In this document: piece after piece, positions 17,560 to 25,780 of the stretch
Layout: the number at the start of each line of letters is the position of its first letter
How positions within the stretch are numbered: position 1 is the stretch's first letter
From: an uncultured Tateyamaria sp.
GTDB taxonomy: Bacteria; Pseudomonadota; Alphaproteobacteria; Rhodobacterales; Rhodobacteraceae
DNA length: 61,310 bases
Assembly (NCBI RefSeq): GCF_947503705.1
Contig: NZ_CANNES010000015.1
Span: 1-61,310 of the forward strand
Direction: 5' to 3'
Position numbers and translations under genes: made by a program
The notes under the pieces: model-generated
What the model was told of the DNA's origin: nothing
Seen by the model: only the letters and a program-made list of their open reading frames with translations
Database searches by the model: none

Positions 17560-17645
17560 ACGAGTTATTTCTGTTAGAAATATGGTTAAGTTTGTTAGAA
17601 TGTTAGGCTTTAGTAATTTCCTCAGAAAATCATTGTCTTAACACC
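17560..17645. other. AT-rich putative DNA unwinding element
   Basis: The segment is markedly AT-rich and contains TGTTAGAA at 17572-17579 and 17593-17600, and TGTTAGGC at 17601-17608. It abuts the iteron array directly. AT-rich short repeats next to iterons are typical of the strand-opening site. Confidence 0.55.
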
Positions 17646-17651
17646 AAATGC

Positions 17652-17757
17652 TGTTCCCGTTGTACCGAATTGGCGTTCCCGATGTACCGAAAAACTGTTC
17701 CCATTGTACCGAGGACGATGTTCCTGATGTACCGAGCTTTTGTTCCCGATGTACCGA
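17652..17757 (+). repeat. Iteron array, five copies
   Basis: Five 17-base iterons with consensus TGTTCCCGATGTACCGA start at 17652, 17674, 17696, 17719 and 17741, a spacing of 22-23 bases (about two helical turns). The Rep initiator would bind one face of the DNA. The last copy ends one base before the rep stop codon. Confidence 0.93.
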
Positions 17758-17758
17758 G

Positions 17759-18832
17759 TCACCAGATAGGGTTGGCTTCGATGTATTTTTTCGCAAACGC
17801 GCGGAAGGCTGCATTGGTGTTTTTTATCGGTTCGTCCTTCTTGATGGCCCAGTCGCGCCAAGCTTCGAGGATGTAGTTCACATCATATTCGGGATTTGCG
17901 TGTTTGACCTCGACAAGAACAGAGTGTGCGACGTCAAGTTCCGGCAGATTCGGTACATCAGGAACAATGAGGTCGCCGAATTTTGGTTGAAACCTGACAA
18001 GTGCTTGCTTTCCCTTTGTTTTAAAGGGTGTTGACACTTCGGTCGGATCAACGATCTCGACGTGATAATCAGGGATTGTCCCGGCTTCGCAGATCTCGTT
18101 GATCCGAAACTTGAATTTGCGCTCCGTATCAATGGACCCGCATTTTTCTGCCAGGCGCTTGATCCCGATGTACCATTCCGGCTGTCGACCGACGTGCTTG
18201 CGGGCAAGCTCGTAAAGCCGACGTTCCAACCCTTTTGAGAGGCGAAAATAGTCTCTGTTGATCGTGAGGACGCGGCGGTCTTTTACAATCGCATTGAACA
18301 TCCATCGGTTCATCGTCACTTCGACGGCACCCATGACCCGCTTGCCGTTGCGGTTGGTGCGCTCAATGACGCGCCAGTCCTCGATCCAGCCAAAGCCGCG
18401 ACGCTCGCGCTCGTCTCCGGCAGTGATGTTGGTCAGGATATTTGTTGAGCGTAAACGGTCCAGGGCGTCGAGAAAAAGCTCGTATGCACGTTTGCCTGAA
18501 CTGCGCCCCGTCACCTTCAGGAAATCATAGGCAGAGAAGGTGATCGTGCGATCCTGGATCGTGCTGGATGTTTCGGCGTCAAATTGGCCCCGTTCGATCC
18601 GCTCATTCACCAAGGAGGTCAGATAGATAAGGATGTCTTTATCCCAGATTGTCGCGATCCCCTTGTGCCCCGGCTGGATCTCGATCTTGACGGTTCCGTC
18701 ATCAAAGATGAAAGGCGTCATGCGGGGCCGCTTTTGAAGGGAGAAAAACGGGAACTCCATCAAAGCACGCTCGTCTTTGACAGGGGCGTCGGCGAGCTGG
18801 TCCAAGAAAAGATCTACCTGTTTGCCTGCCAC
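17759..18832 (-). CDS. repA: Plasmid replication initiator (RPA family)
   Basis: A 357-residue initiator of the replication initiator protein A family, one of the plasmid replicase types found in the roseobacter group. Residues about 20-260 contain the winged-helix core (for example KGLERRLYELARKHVG). The GTG at 18832 is the start: it follows AGGA by 6 bases on the minus strand, and that AGGA lies inside an iteron. Iterons flank the gene on both sides, and another lies within it, where it encodes the VPDVPN residues. It should recruit the host helicase and autoregulate its level. Confidence 0.92.
   Translation of the reverse strand: MAGKQVDLFLDQLADAPVKDERALMEFPFFSLQKRPRMTPFIFDDGTVKIEIQPGHKGIATIWDKDILIYLTSLVNERIERGQFDAETSSTIQDRTITFSAYDFLKVTGRSSGKRAYELFLDALDRLRSTNILTNITAGDERERRGFGWIEDWRVIERTNRNGKRVMGAVEVTMNRWMFNAIVKDRRVLTINRDYFRLSKGLERRLYELARKHVGRQPEWYIGIKRLAEKCGSIDTERKFKFRINEICEAGTIPDYHVEIVDPTEVSTPFKTKGKQALVRFQPKFGDLIVPDVPNLPELDVAHSVLVEVKHANPEYDVNYILEAWRDWAIKKDEPIKNTNAAFRAFAKKYIEANPIW
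17950..17966 (-). repeat. Iteron inside the rep coding sequence
   Basis: The minus strand reads TGTTCCTGATGTACCGA, identical to the fourth iteron of the main array. It lies in the coding strand of rep and is translated as V-P-D-V-P. Its orientation is opposite to the flanking arrays. A weaker match (14 of 17) lies at 18162-18178 on the plus strand. Confidence 0.85.
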
Positions 18833-18835
18833 GTT

Positions 18836-18900
18836 TGTTCCTAATGTACCGAATCTCTCATGTTCCCGTTATACCGAGTTTGGCGTTCCCGATGTACCGA
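18836..18900 (+). repeat. Upstream iteron array, three copies
   Basis: Iterons start at 18836, 18861 and 18884 (spacings 25 and 23 bases). They cover the region just upstream of the rep start. The copy at 18836-18852 includes, on the minus strand, the AGGA that serves as the rep ribosome site, so Rep bound here should limit its own expression. Confidence 0.9.
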
Positions 18901-19060
18901 TTTTTTCAATATGTTGCGGTCTGGATGCTATCAGACACAAATGTGCCCGAATTTTGAGAGTTCTTTGCAAAAACGTAGAGAAAATAGATCAATGCGCGAA
19001 CACCAAGTGACGCAAGATCTGCGCCCGATTGCCTCTGGGTAAAGGAACTGTTCAATTCTG

Positions 19061-19089
19061 TTGTCGGCCCGTTTGAAAGGGCCTATCCA
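19061..19089 (+). promoter_or_regulatory. Candidate promoter of the biosynthetic operon
   Basis: TTGTCG (19061-19066) and TATCCA (19084-19089) are separated by exactly 17 bases. The spacer is almost filled by an inverted repeat, GGCCC (19066-19070) and GGGCC (19079-19083), a possible operator. It lies about 75 bases before the first gene. The -10 match is moderate. Confidence 0.35.
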
Positions 19090-19162
19090 CCAACCACGGA
19101 ACCGACGCCATGATAAACATCTGGCATTGTGCCCGACGGACGACCACAAGGAGTGTCTGGAT

Positions 19163-19858
19163 ATGAGCGTAAAGCAAAAGCTCGAAGACGCGCTTGCTGC
19201 AAGGGCCGGTCTGTCCCACGATCTTGATGCACGGCTGAGGGCGAATATTGAAACCTTGCCGCCGTGGCAATGGCGCGCCGATGATGTTTTTGTTCACTTT
19301 AACGAAGACGGGCAGAACCCCCCGTTGTTTTGGTGCTTTAATAGCTGGGTCGAGGCCATAGCGCTTGCACGTGTTTTGGGGCCTGATCAACCGGTGGTCG
19401 CCATGCATTCTCTTGAAAAAGTAATCGACGCCTTTGAGGGCAAAGAGACCTATTTTCATTCGATCATCGACATTTACCGCGACGGCATACTTGAGAGAAT
19501 CGGTGACAAAGGGTTCGTGCTAGGTGGCAATTGCCAGGGCGCAGGGGTCATGGAAATTGTTGCGCAAGACATAATGGTGCGAACGCTTTCCGCTCAGCCT
19601 TTGGTCGTGTTGGAATACACGCCGCGTTTCGCGTTTCCGGGCCATATTGATATCGTGTTCGGGGCACAAAGCGAACTCTACAACCCATTCTTGCAGGGCA
19701 AAGATCCCTTGCCGATCTGGAACCTGCAGTTCGCAAGTCATGCCCATCACGAAATCCCTGGAGCCCATGGACAGTTTTTCCGGGCACCGGGAATTGACAG
19801 CCTTGCGAAAGTTATCATTGGTGCCATTGGCAAGGTAGGGCAGGGGGGCGGCCAATGA
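19163..19858 (+). CDS. Thioesterase-like alpha/beta hydrolase with Cys nucleophile
   Basis: A 231-residue protein resembling the thioesterase domains that release products from carrier proteins (opening phrase PLFWCFNSWVEAIALARVLG). The nucleophile elbow is GGNCQG, with Cys124 in place of the usual Ser; the catalytic His is probably His202 (PGAHGQFF). Cysteine thioesterases are a minority type associated with unusual release chemistry. The ATG at 19163 follows AAGGAG. It is first in a five-gene operon and overlaps the acyl-AMP ligase gene by 4 bases, which implies close coupling. Confidence 0.75.
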   Translation: MSVKQKLEDALAARAGLSHDLDARLRANIETLPPWQWRADDVFVHFNEDGQNPPLFWCFNSWVEAIALARVLGPDQPVVAMHSLEKVIDAFEGKETYFHSIIDIYRDGILERIGDKGFVLGGNCQGAGVMEIVAQDIMVRTLSAQPLVVLEYTPRFAFPGHIDIVFGAQSELYNPFLQGKDPLPIWNLQFASHAHHEIPGAHGQFFRAPGIDSLAKVIIGAIGKVGQGGGQ

Positions 19859-21462
19859 GCATGGAAGCACACTCAGTACTTGAGGCGTTACACGTCCATA
19901 TAAAGGCAGACCCCAACCACATGGCCTTTCATTTTGTGCGCCGTCCGGAAGATGAGGGTGAGAGCCTCAGCGTCAGCCAATTGTGGCAGGATGCCAGCGT
20001 TCTGGCGGGGGCCTTGCCTGACATCGACTATACGGCACAGACCGGTGTCATGCTGTTTTGCCGCGAAGCGCGCCTTTTTATCACGGCTATGATGGCAGTC
20101 TGGATGCGGGGAGCGACAGTGATCCCGGCAACGGGTGGCATGACGGCGGGCCTCGCCGAGCGCAACCGCCATGTAATCGCCACAGCGCAACCAGATGTCA
20201 TTCTGCACGACCTGAACGAGGCGCGTGCGACAGAGCTGAAAAGCCTTGCCCGGAATGCCCGGACTTTGGACATTTCAAATATTGGAACGGCCCCGCACCA
20301 AGACCCGTTTGACGTCGATATCCATAATTTGAACGTCGGCCAATTACTCCAGTTTACCTCGGGTTCTACCAACGCGGCCAAGGCGGTTTTGCTGACGCAA
20401 GAAGATATTGTGCGCAATGCTCAACACAGCTGCGACACGTATGGGATCGACCGCACAGGTACGAGCGTCCATTGGCTGCCACTGTACCACGATATGGGTC
20501 TGATCGGCAGCGTCCTGACGCATCTTTATGCCGGCCAGCCGTCGGTATTGCTTCGGCCAAGCGTCTTTATCCAGGCCCCGCTTGAATGGCTGAACCATAT
20601 GGATCGGTGGCGTGCAACTCTGACCAGCAGTCCAAATTTTGCGTTTGAGACGCTGTTGAACAAGGTCGATGCCCGGCAGGATGTGAGTTGGGATTTGAGC
20701 AACCTGCGCACCATCGTGTGTGGGGGCGAACCGGTGCGGCAAGAGACGATGGAGCGTCTCGCAGACAGGCTTGGCCGCCATAGGTTGTCAAAGGCAGCCA
20801 TCGCGCCGTCCTATGGTATGGCCGAGGCGGTTTTGATGATTTCATCGGGGCAGAAGGCAGATGGCCCTGTATTTCGAAAGGGCGAGTCCGGCAACGCGCT
20901 GGCGTGTCTCGGTGTGCCCGGCGGCGGCATCGAGGTCGAAGTGAGAGATCCGCAATCAGGCGCACCCGTTCAGGACGGCGTCTTTGGCGAGGTCTGGATC
21001 AATGGCCCGGGGTGCGGGCGCGTTATTCCACACGGTGCATCCTGGCGTGATGCACGCGACAAGGGCGAAATCAGGACGGGTGACTGGGGCATGATGTCCG
21101 ACGGCGAACTCTATATCGCTGGCCGGGATTCCGACCGCATCATTCTGCGCGGACGCAACATTCTGGCCGAGGATGTCGAGGCGATCGTCTATGCGTCCCA
21201 ACCCGAGCAGACAGCGGCGGAAAGTGTCGCAGCCTTTGGTGTGCCCCAGAACGGGACCGAAGTCTTGTATGTTCTGGTCGAGCGCAAAGCCGACACGCAG
21301 CCCTTCGACGAACGGGCCTTTTTTGCACAGTTGGGCGCACAGCTTGATATCAAATGTGAAAAGGTTCAGGTCGTGCCGCGTGGGTCGCTTGTGCGCACCA
21401 CCAGTGGCAAGATCCGTCGCGGAGCGTCGCGGGATCTGTTTCTGAAAATGGCGCAGCAATAG
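19855..21462 (+). CDS. Fatty-acyl-AMP ligase-like adenylating enzyme
   Basis: A 535-residue member of the ANL superfamily. Core motifs are LQFTSGSTNAAKAVLLT (P-loop), WLPLYHDMGLIG and PSYGMAEAVL, the set typical of fatty-acyl-AMP ligases (FAAL) that load carrier proteins rather than CoA. The hinge region is seen as RTGDWGMMSDGELYIAGR and the C-terminal catalytic Lys lies in SGKIRRG. The acyl substrate cannot be read from sequence. With the free ACP three genes downstream it should activate an acid and attach it to the carrier. Confidence 0.87.
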   Translation: MSMEAHSVLEALHVHIKADPNHMAFHFVRRPEDEGESLSVSQLWQDASVLAGALPDIDYTAQTGVMLFCREARLFITAMMAVWMRGATVIPATGGMTAGLAERNRHVIATAQPDVILHDLNEARATELKSLARNARTLDISNIGTAPHQDPFDVDIHNLNVGQLLQFTSGSTNAAKAVLLTQEDIVRNAQHSCDTYGIDRTGTSVHWLPLYHDMGLIGSVLTHLYAGQPSVLLRPSVFIQAPLEWLNHMDRWRATLTSSPNFAFETLLNKVDARQDVSWDLSNLRTIVCGGEPVRQETMERLADRLGRHRLSKAAIAPSYGMAEAVLMISSGQKADGPVFRKGESGNALACLGVPGGGIEVEVRDPQSGAPVQDGVFGEVWINGPGCGRVIPHGASWRDARDKGEIRTGDWGMMSDGELYIAGRDSDRIILRGRNILAEDVEAIVYASQPEQTAAESVAAFGVPQNGTEVLYVLVERKADTQPFDERAFFAQLGAQLDIKCEKVQVVPRGSLVRTTSGKIRRGASRDLFLKMAQQ

Positions 21463-21476
21463 ATGAGTACCAAGGG

Positions 21477-22691
21477 ATGACGCTTTGGGGCACTCCGGTC
21501 ACTTTGGATTATAATCATCGTGCCGTAAGCGAAACGCCGCAGGCACTGCTCGATCCGTTCCGAGAATACGGTGACGTTGTTTGGCTGCCCAAGCTAAATC
21601 GCTGGCTTGTCCTGTCTCAACCGGCGGCGATGGAAACACTGCGCAATTCGAGCCTACAGGTTCTGAAACGGCGCGACATGGCACTTCGGCTTGAGGATCA
21701 GGTTGGCTTGAACCTTGCGGCTTTGTCTAGCGTCTTGAACTGGATTCCCTTTTCGCATGACGGCGCGCGGCACAGTGATCTCAGGGAAGCTTTTGGCAGA
21801 TTGCTGACCAGTATAACCGCCGATTATCTGAAAGCCTACGAAGATGTGTCTTCAGAGCTTCTCGAAAAAATGCGCGTTGCGGAACAGGGTGACTTTGCCA
21901 CGGGCTATGCCGACCGCCTCCATCTGGAAATCGTGGGGCGTTTCATAGGCGTTCCGCCGTCCGAGCGCCAAAAGCTGGCCTGCCACACTGCACTGGATGG
22001 GTTTATCTTAAACAACGCATCGGTCCGAGAAATCCGGGATGCGAACACGCAGTTGGCCGCTATCCTTGAAACTGTGCATGCATTGATATCGTCAGGGCAA
22101 TCATCACCCTTTCTGGAAAAGGTGGGTGATGCGCTTCGCCAAACGGGCCTTGAAGATACGCCAACCTCCCGCAGCGAATGCATCGTGGCCCTGATTGTGC
22201 TTGGGGACGACACACAGGCCGGTGCACTTACCGTGGGTTTGGCAAGTATGCTCGACGCCTGCGATGGTGCGCTTTGCCTGGATGCGGCTGACAATGGGCT
22301 GCCGAAGGGGCAAAGCCTGGTGGACGAGGTGTTGCGCATTGCGTCCCCCGTCAAGAATTCAGCGCGCTATGCAACCGAGGATACGATGATTTGCGGCCAT
22401 GCGATTGCCAAGGGAGAGAATGTTACGCTGTCCTTTCAGGCCGCAAATTTCGATCCCAAGGCGTTCCCATGTCCGCATATGCTCAAAGATGGACGCCGTG
22501 GGCATGTGGCCTTTGGGGGCGCGCGTCATTTGTGTACTGCCATGCCCCTTGTCCGCAAAACGCTCGCCATCACCTTTCGCCATCTCGCCACGATAGGCCG
22601 GATCGAGGCCCGCCCCGGACGCCAATTGGCCGCATGTCTGACCGTGCACCGCTATGAACACCTCCCGATAAGGATCGTTCCTGAACCATGA
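21477..22691 (+). CDS. Cytochrome P450
   Basis: A 404-residue soluble bacterial-type P450. The heme-thiolate motif is FGGARHLCTA, close to the consensus but with Ala where two glycines are usual. The K-helix ExxR is EVLR (in VDEVLRIASP), and the I-helix oxygen-activation site reads LGDDTQ. There is no membrane anchor. Lying between an acyl-AMP ligase and an ACP, it probably hydroxylates a carrier-bound acyl group, as BioI-type P450s do (inference). The start follows the ligase stop by 14 bases and overlaps a very short ORF, so translation may be coupled. Confidence 0.88.
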   Translation: MTLWGTPVTLDYNHRAVSETPQALLDPFREYGDVVWLPKLNRWLVLSQPAAMETLRNSSLQVLKRRDMALRLEDQVGLNLAALSSVLNWIPFSHDGARHSDLREAFGRLLTSITADYLKAYEDVSSELLEKMRVAEQGDFATGYADRLHLEIVGRFIGVPPSERQKLACHTALDGFILNNASVREIRDANTQLAAILETVHALISSGQSSPFLEKVGDALRQTGLEDTPTSRSECIVALIVLGDDTQAGALTVGLASMLDACDGALCLDAADNGLPKGQSLVDEVLRIASPVKNSARYATEDTMICGHAIAKGENVTLSFQAANFDPKAFPCPHMLKDGRRGHVAFGGARHLCTAMPLVRKTLAITFRHLATIGRIEARPGRQLAACLTVHRYEHLPIRIVPEP

Positions 22692-22939
22692 CTACCATTG
22701 ACCTTACCGCGCTCGCGCTTGACCGTTTGGCCGCTTACCTGAAACGCCCTGTAACGCCCGCAGATCTTGATCGACGCTATGATGAACTTGGCGTCGATTC
22801 CGTCGACATGGTGTCGCTTGCGTTTGAGGTTGAAGAAGCTCTTGGCCAACCTGTATCGCCCGAGATTTTCCTTGAATTCGAAAGTATTCGGGAGGCCCTC
22901 GCCGCCATCGCATCCGGTCGTGGCAATGAGATAGGATAA
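22688..22939 (+). CDS. Free-standing acyl carrier protein
   Basis: An 83-residue ACP. The phosphopantetheine attachment motif is GVDSVDM with Ser38. Helix 2 continues as VSLAFEVEEALG, acidic as expected. It overlaps the P450 stop by 4 bases (ATGA). No phosphopantetheinyl transferase is encoded on this plasmid, so a chromosomal one must activate it. It is the likely carrier for the acid activated by the ligase. Confidence 0.92.
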   Translation: MTTIDLTALALDRLAAYLKRPVTPADLDRRYDELGVDSVDMVSLAFEVEEALGQPVSPEIFLEFESIREALAAIASGRGNEIG

Positions 22940-22948
22940 ACATCGCTC

Positions 22949-24670
22949 ATGCCTGTCTTTCACCTCGGCTTGTCTACCTCGGGTCACGATCCGGCACTTG
23001 CGGTTGTGGGCCCGGATGGGACAATTTTGTTTGCCGAAGCAACAGAGCGTGTCTTGCAGGACAAAAGAGCGTGGGGCGCGCCGCCGGATCACCTTGGGCA
23101 CGTCCGACACGCTTTGGCCGCTTCCGGATTTGATGCGGTGCACGATGAGTTGCGCGTTGCGACGACCTGGCGTCGTACCGCCGCTGCAAAGCCGTCTTCG
23201 CGGTCGGACAAGTCTGATCTGACGACAAACGCCTTTCTGGGGGCCAGTTTTCTGGAGGCTGGCGGAGCGGCGTGGTTGTCTGTGATCCATGCAGGCCTGC
23301 AGCAAGGTGCAGGTGTCGCCCTGATGCGTTTGGGTCTGACCGACAGCACGCCCGAGCCGCGCCGCTTTGATCATCATTTGTGCCATGCCGTCGCCGCTTG
23401 CGCCTTTGCGCCTGTTTCAGACGCGGCCTGTGTCGTGTTGGACGGGGCAGGGGAGGTGGGTGCGGTTTCCACTTTTGCCCTGACGGATCGCACGCTTTCT
23501 TTTCGGTCGCGGTCCTGGGGTCCGGGTAGCCTCGGCGTTTTGTACGCATGGATTACCGAACTGTGCGGGTTTGACTGGGTGGCTGGTGAAGAATGGAAAG
23601 TCATGGGCCTGGCGGCTTATGGCACGGTTCAACCGGACCTGCGGGATACGATTGCGCGTGTGTTGCGCATCAACAAAGGTCGATTGGAACTGGCTGACCA
23701 CACCGTTCTGGCATCGGCGAAATCAAGGCTGGCGGTGCATGCGCGTGATCCGCATGACCCCGTGATGACGGCTGCCGATCTTGCGGCCAGTGGCCAAGCT
23801 GCCTTTGCGCAGCTTGCGGATCAAGTCCTCGCGGCCGCTCAGATACGCGATGAACCGACGCCACTGATCCTGACGGGCGGATGTGCGCTGAACTCGGCGT
23901 ATAACGGGACAATCGCAAATCGTCTGACCTTCGACCCTGTTTTTGTCCCTCCGGCGCCTGGGGATGACGGCAATGCGATCGGGGCCGCTTTGCTGTCCTG
24001 GATGGAGGAAACCGGAAGCACCAAAATTCCACAGCACGACGGGTCACCATATCTTGGGAGCCAGCCGAACCTGCAAAGCGTCAAGGGCCTCAATGGATCG
24101 CGTCTTGGTTGCCGGGTCACGGATATCACCGGTCGGGGGGCCGACGCTGTGGCGGATTTGCTTGCTGCGGGGCGGATCATTGGCGTGATGCGGGGCCGCG
24201 CAGAATGGGGGCCGCGCGCGCTTGGACATCGTTCGATCCTTGCCAGCCCATGTGCCGCTGACATGAAAGACCGGATAAACCGCGACGTGAAAGGGCGCGA
24301 GGCTTACAGACCATTCGCGCCGGTTATTCGCATGGACGACATCAGCCAATGGTTCGAACGACCCCAAGCATCGCCGTACATGTCGATGACCCTGCCCTGG
24401 CGTGCCGACAAACGCGCGCAGGTGCCAGCGACCGTGCACGAGGATGGGACCGGCAGGTTACAGACTGTTACCCCCAAGAGCGCGCCGTGGATGCATGATG
24501 TGGTCAGTGCTGTGGGGGAACGCACTGGGGTGCCGGTCGTGCTGAATACCAGCTTCAATGTCATGGGAAAGCCCATTGTTCATACGGTGGAAGACGCGCT
24601 TGCCGTGTTCGCGACCAGCGGCCTGGACGCTGTGATTTTGGGCGACACTCTGATTGAAAAGGCAAGTTGA
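22949..24670 (+). CDS. O-carbamoyltransferase (NodU/CmcH/TobZ family)
   Basis: A 573-residue carbamoyltransferase. The N-terminal Kae1-like domain holds the metal-binding HHLCHAVAAC motif, and the C-terminal domain has GRAEWGPRALGHRSILASP, both typical of NodU, CmcH and TobZ. These enzymes make carbamoyl-adenylate from carbamoyl phosphate and ATP and transfer the carbamoyl group to a hydroxyl. Here the hydroxyl is probably the one installed by the P450. It is the last gene of the operon, 9 bases after the ACP. Confidence 0.9.
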   Translation: MPVFHLGLSTSGHDPALAVVGPDGTILFAEATERVLQDKRAWGAPPDHLGHVRHALAASGFDAVHDELRVATTWRRTAAAKPSSRSDKSDLTTNAFLGASFLEAGGAAWLSVIHAGLQQGAGVALMRLGLTDSTPEPRRFDHHLCHAVAACAFAPVSDAACVVLDGAGEVGAVSTFALTDRTLSFRSRSWGPGSLGVLYAWITELCGFDWVAGEEWKVMGLAAYGTVQPDLRDTIARVLRINKGRLELADHTVLASAKSRLAVHARDPHDPVMTAADLAASGQAAFAQLADQVLAAAQIRDEPTPLILTGGCALNSAYNGTIANRLTFDPVFVPPAPGDDGNAIGAALLSWMEETGSTKIPQHDGSPYLGSQPNLQSVKGLNGSRLGCRVTDITGRGADAVADLLAAGRIIGVMRGRAEWGPRALGHRSILASPCAADMKDRINRDVKGREAYRPFAPVIRMDDISQWFERPQASPYMSMTLPWRADKRAQVPATVHEDGTGRLQTVTPKSAPWMHDVVSAVGERTGVPVVLNTSFNVMGKPIVHTVEDALAVFATSGLDAVILGDTLIEKAS

Positions 24671-24675
24671 GGGCC

Positions 24676-24700
24676 GTGTGACGGCGAGCCGCAATCACAC
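24676..24700. terminator. Inverted repeat after the biosynthetic operon
   Basis: GTGTGA (24676-24681) and TCACAC (24695-24700) are perfectly complementary with a 13-base loop, just after the carbamoyltransferase stop and before the convergent LysR gene. No T-run follows, so its role as a terminator is uncertain. Confidence 0.3.
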
Positions 24701-24739
24701 TGTCTCGCGTGCTGTCACAGTTCAGCAACTGCGACGGGT

Positions 24740-25690
24740 TTACGCCCGCCAAACCTCATCTCGCCCGCTTTGGCTGATGTGCTGCCCGAGGCCGGAGAAT
24801 TCGGATTCTATGTAATTGCTGAATCGTTTGACGGCGGGCCGTGGCTGTCGGTCCTCGCGCCAAAGCAGGCCCAATTCCCGGTCGGGATGTTCGATCTTGA
24901 TCGGCAGGGATGCCACCGCCTTGCTGTGCCTTTGCATGAAGACAACCGAAAAAGGCAGTACCGTCAGTGCGTCAGACCCGCCTAGAATACTGACGATTGA
25001 TGCCAGTGACCCACCCGTGAAACTTACTTTGAAGTCTTTGATACCGATAGATCGGAGCGCCAGCAGCAGGTCCTCGTAAAGCGGGCTGTCGGCTGGCGGG
25101 GCGATCCAGGGAAAGTCCGCGATTTCGGCCAGCTTCAGCGAAGACTTGCGCGCCAACGGGTGGGAGGGCGCGCAGGCAATCACGTTTCTGCCCTTGAGGA
25201 TGGGTTTGAAATTCAGGCCGGGTGGAACATTGTCGCGGCGCACGGGGCAGATCGCGATATCAATATTTCCGACATTCAGCTGCTCTGTCAGATCCGCAAG
25301 ATATCCATAGGATTGGTGAATGGCGACTTCGGGAAAAGCGGTCTGGAATGAGGCAATCATGCTGGCGATAACGCCATCCATAAAGATCGGCGTGCCGGCG
25401 AGCCGTGCAGTTCCTGACTTGCCGCCATTGTAAAGATCGGCAGCCGTTTCCGCCCTTTGCGCGGCCTCTGCAATGACCCGGCCTTGCAGGGCAAGCGAGA
25501 GGCAAAGCTCTGTCGGGCGCAAGGGGCGCTTACCCTTCTCGAATAACCGCGATCCCAAACGCGCTTCCATCATCATGATGGTCCGCGACACACTGGGCTG
25601 CGATTTGCCGACAATCCTCGCGCCGTCACTCAGGCCGCCCGCATCGACGATTGCGGCAAGCAGTTGCAGGTGGTTTGGATCAATCTTCAT
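24740..25690 (-). CDS. LysR-family regulator of the aromatic operon
   Basis: A 316-residue LysR protein with an N-terminal helix-turn-helix (GLSDGARIVGKSQPSVSRT, about residues 19-37) and a periplasmic-binding-like effector domain. It is divergent from the maleylacetate reductase gene, with 90 bases between their starts that hold a clear dyad. It most likely activates the downstream catabolic operon in response to a pathway intermediate. It is convergent with the carbamoyltransferase gene and so probably unrelated to it. Confidence 0.92.
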   Translation of the reverse strand: MKIDPNHLQLLAAIVDAGGLSDGARIVGKSQPSVSRTIMMMEARLGSRLFEKGKRPLRPTELCLSLALQGRVIAEAAQRAETAADLYNGGKSGTARLAGTPIFMDGVIASMIASFQTAFPEVAIHQSYGYLADLTEQLNVGNIDIAICPVRRDNVPPGLNFKPILKGRNVIACAPSHPLARKSSLKLAEIADFPWIAPPADSPLYEDLLLALRSIGIKDFKVSFTGGSLASIVSILGGSDALTVLPFSVVFMQRHSKAVASLPIKIEHPDRELGLLWREDRQPRPAVKRFSNYIESEFSGLGQHISQSGRDEVWRA

Positions 25691-25730
25691 AACCCAAAGT
25701 TATATTGACTGTTGTAGATTCGATCAACTG

Positions 25731-25744
25731 ATCGATTTTGGAAG
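25731..25744. promoter_or_regulatory. Perfect dyad between LysR and the aromatic operon
   Basis: CGATCA and TGATCG flank two bases, a perfect 6-2-6 inverted repeat, midway between the divergent starts. It is a good candidate for the LysR binding site, although classical LysR sites usually have a longer spacer. Confidence 0.5.
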
Positions 25745-25780
25745 GTTATCAAAGGCTCAACGACCTGTGGGAGGGGCCTT

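Larger units (their letters stand above)
17322..17758. other. Origin of replication region, rep-downstream side
   Basis: This gene-free stretch lies between copC and the 3' end of the rep gene. It holds five tandem iterons (17652-17757), one inverted iteron (17463-17479), a partial one (17401-17414), and an AT-rich segment with three TGTTAGAA-like repeats. Iterons beside an AT-rich unwinding segment are the expected design of an iteron-controlled origin. Confidence 0.85.
18833..19162. other. Divergent regulatory region between rep and the biosynthetic operon
   Basis: No gene is seen. It contains three iterons (18836-18900) in the rep promoter and leader, an inverted repeat GTCTG (18919-18923) and CAGAC (18932-18936), and a candidate promoter for the biosynthetic operon around 19061-19089. 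Confidence 0.7.

Noticed and set aside
17652..17757. Regular short repeats resembling a CRISPR array
   Set aside because: The repeats are 17 bases with 5-6-base spacers and flank a replication initiator; they are iterons. No cas genes occur.
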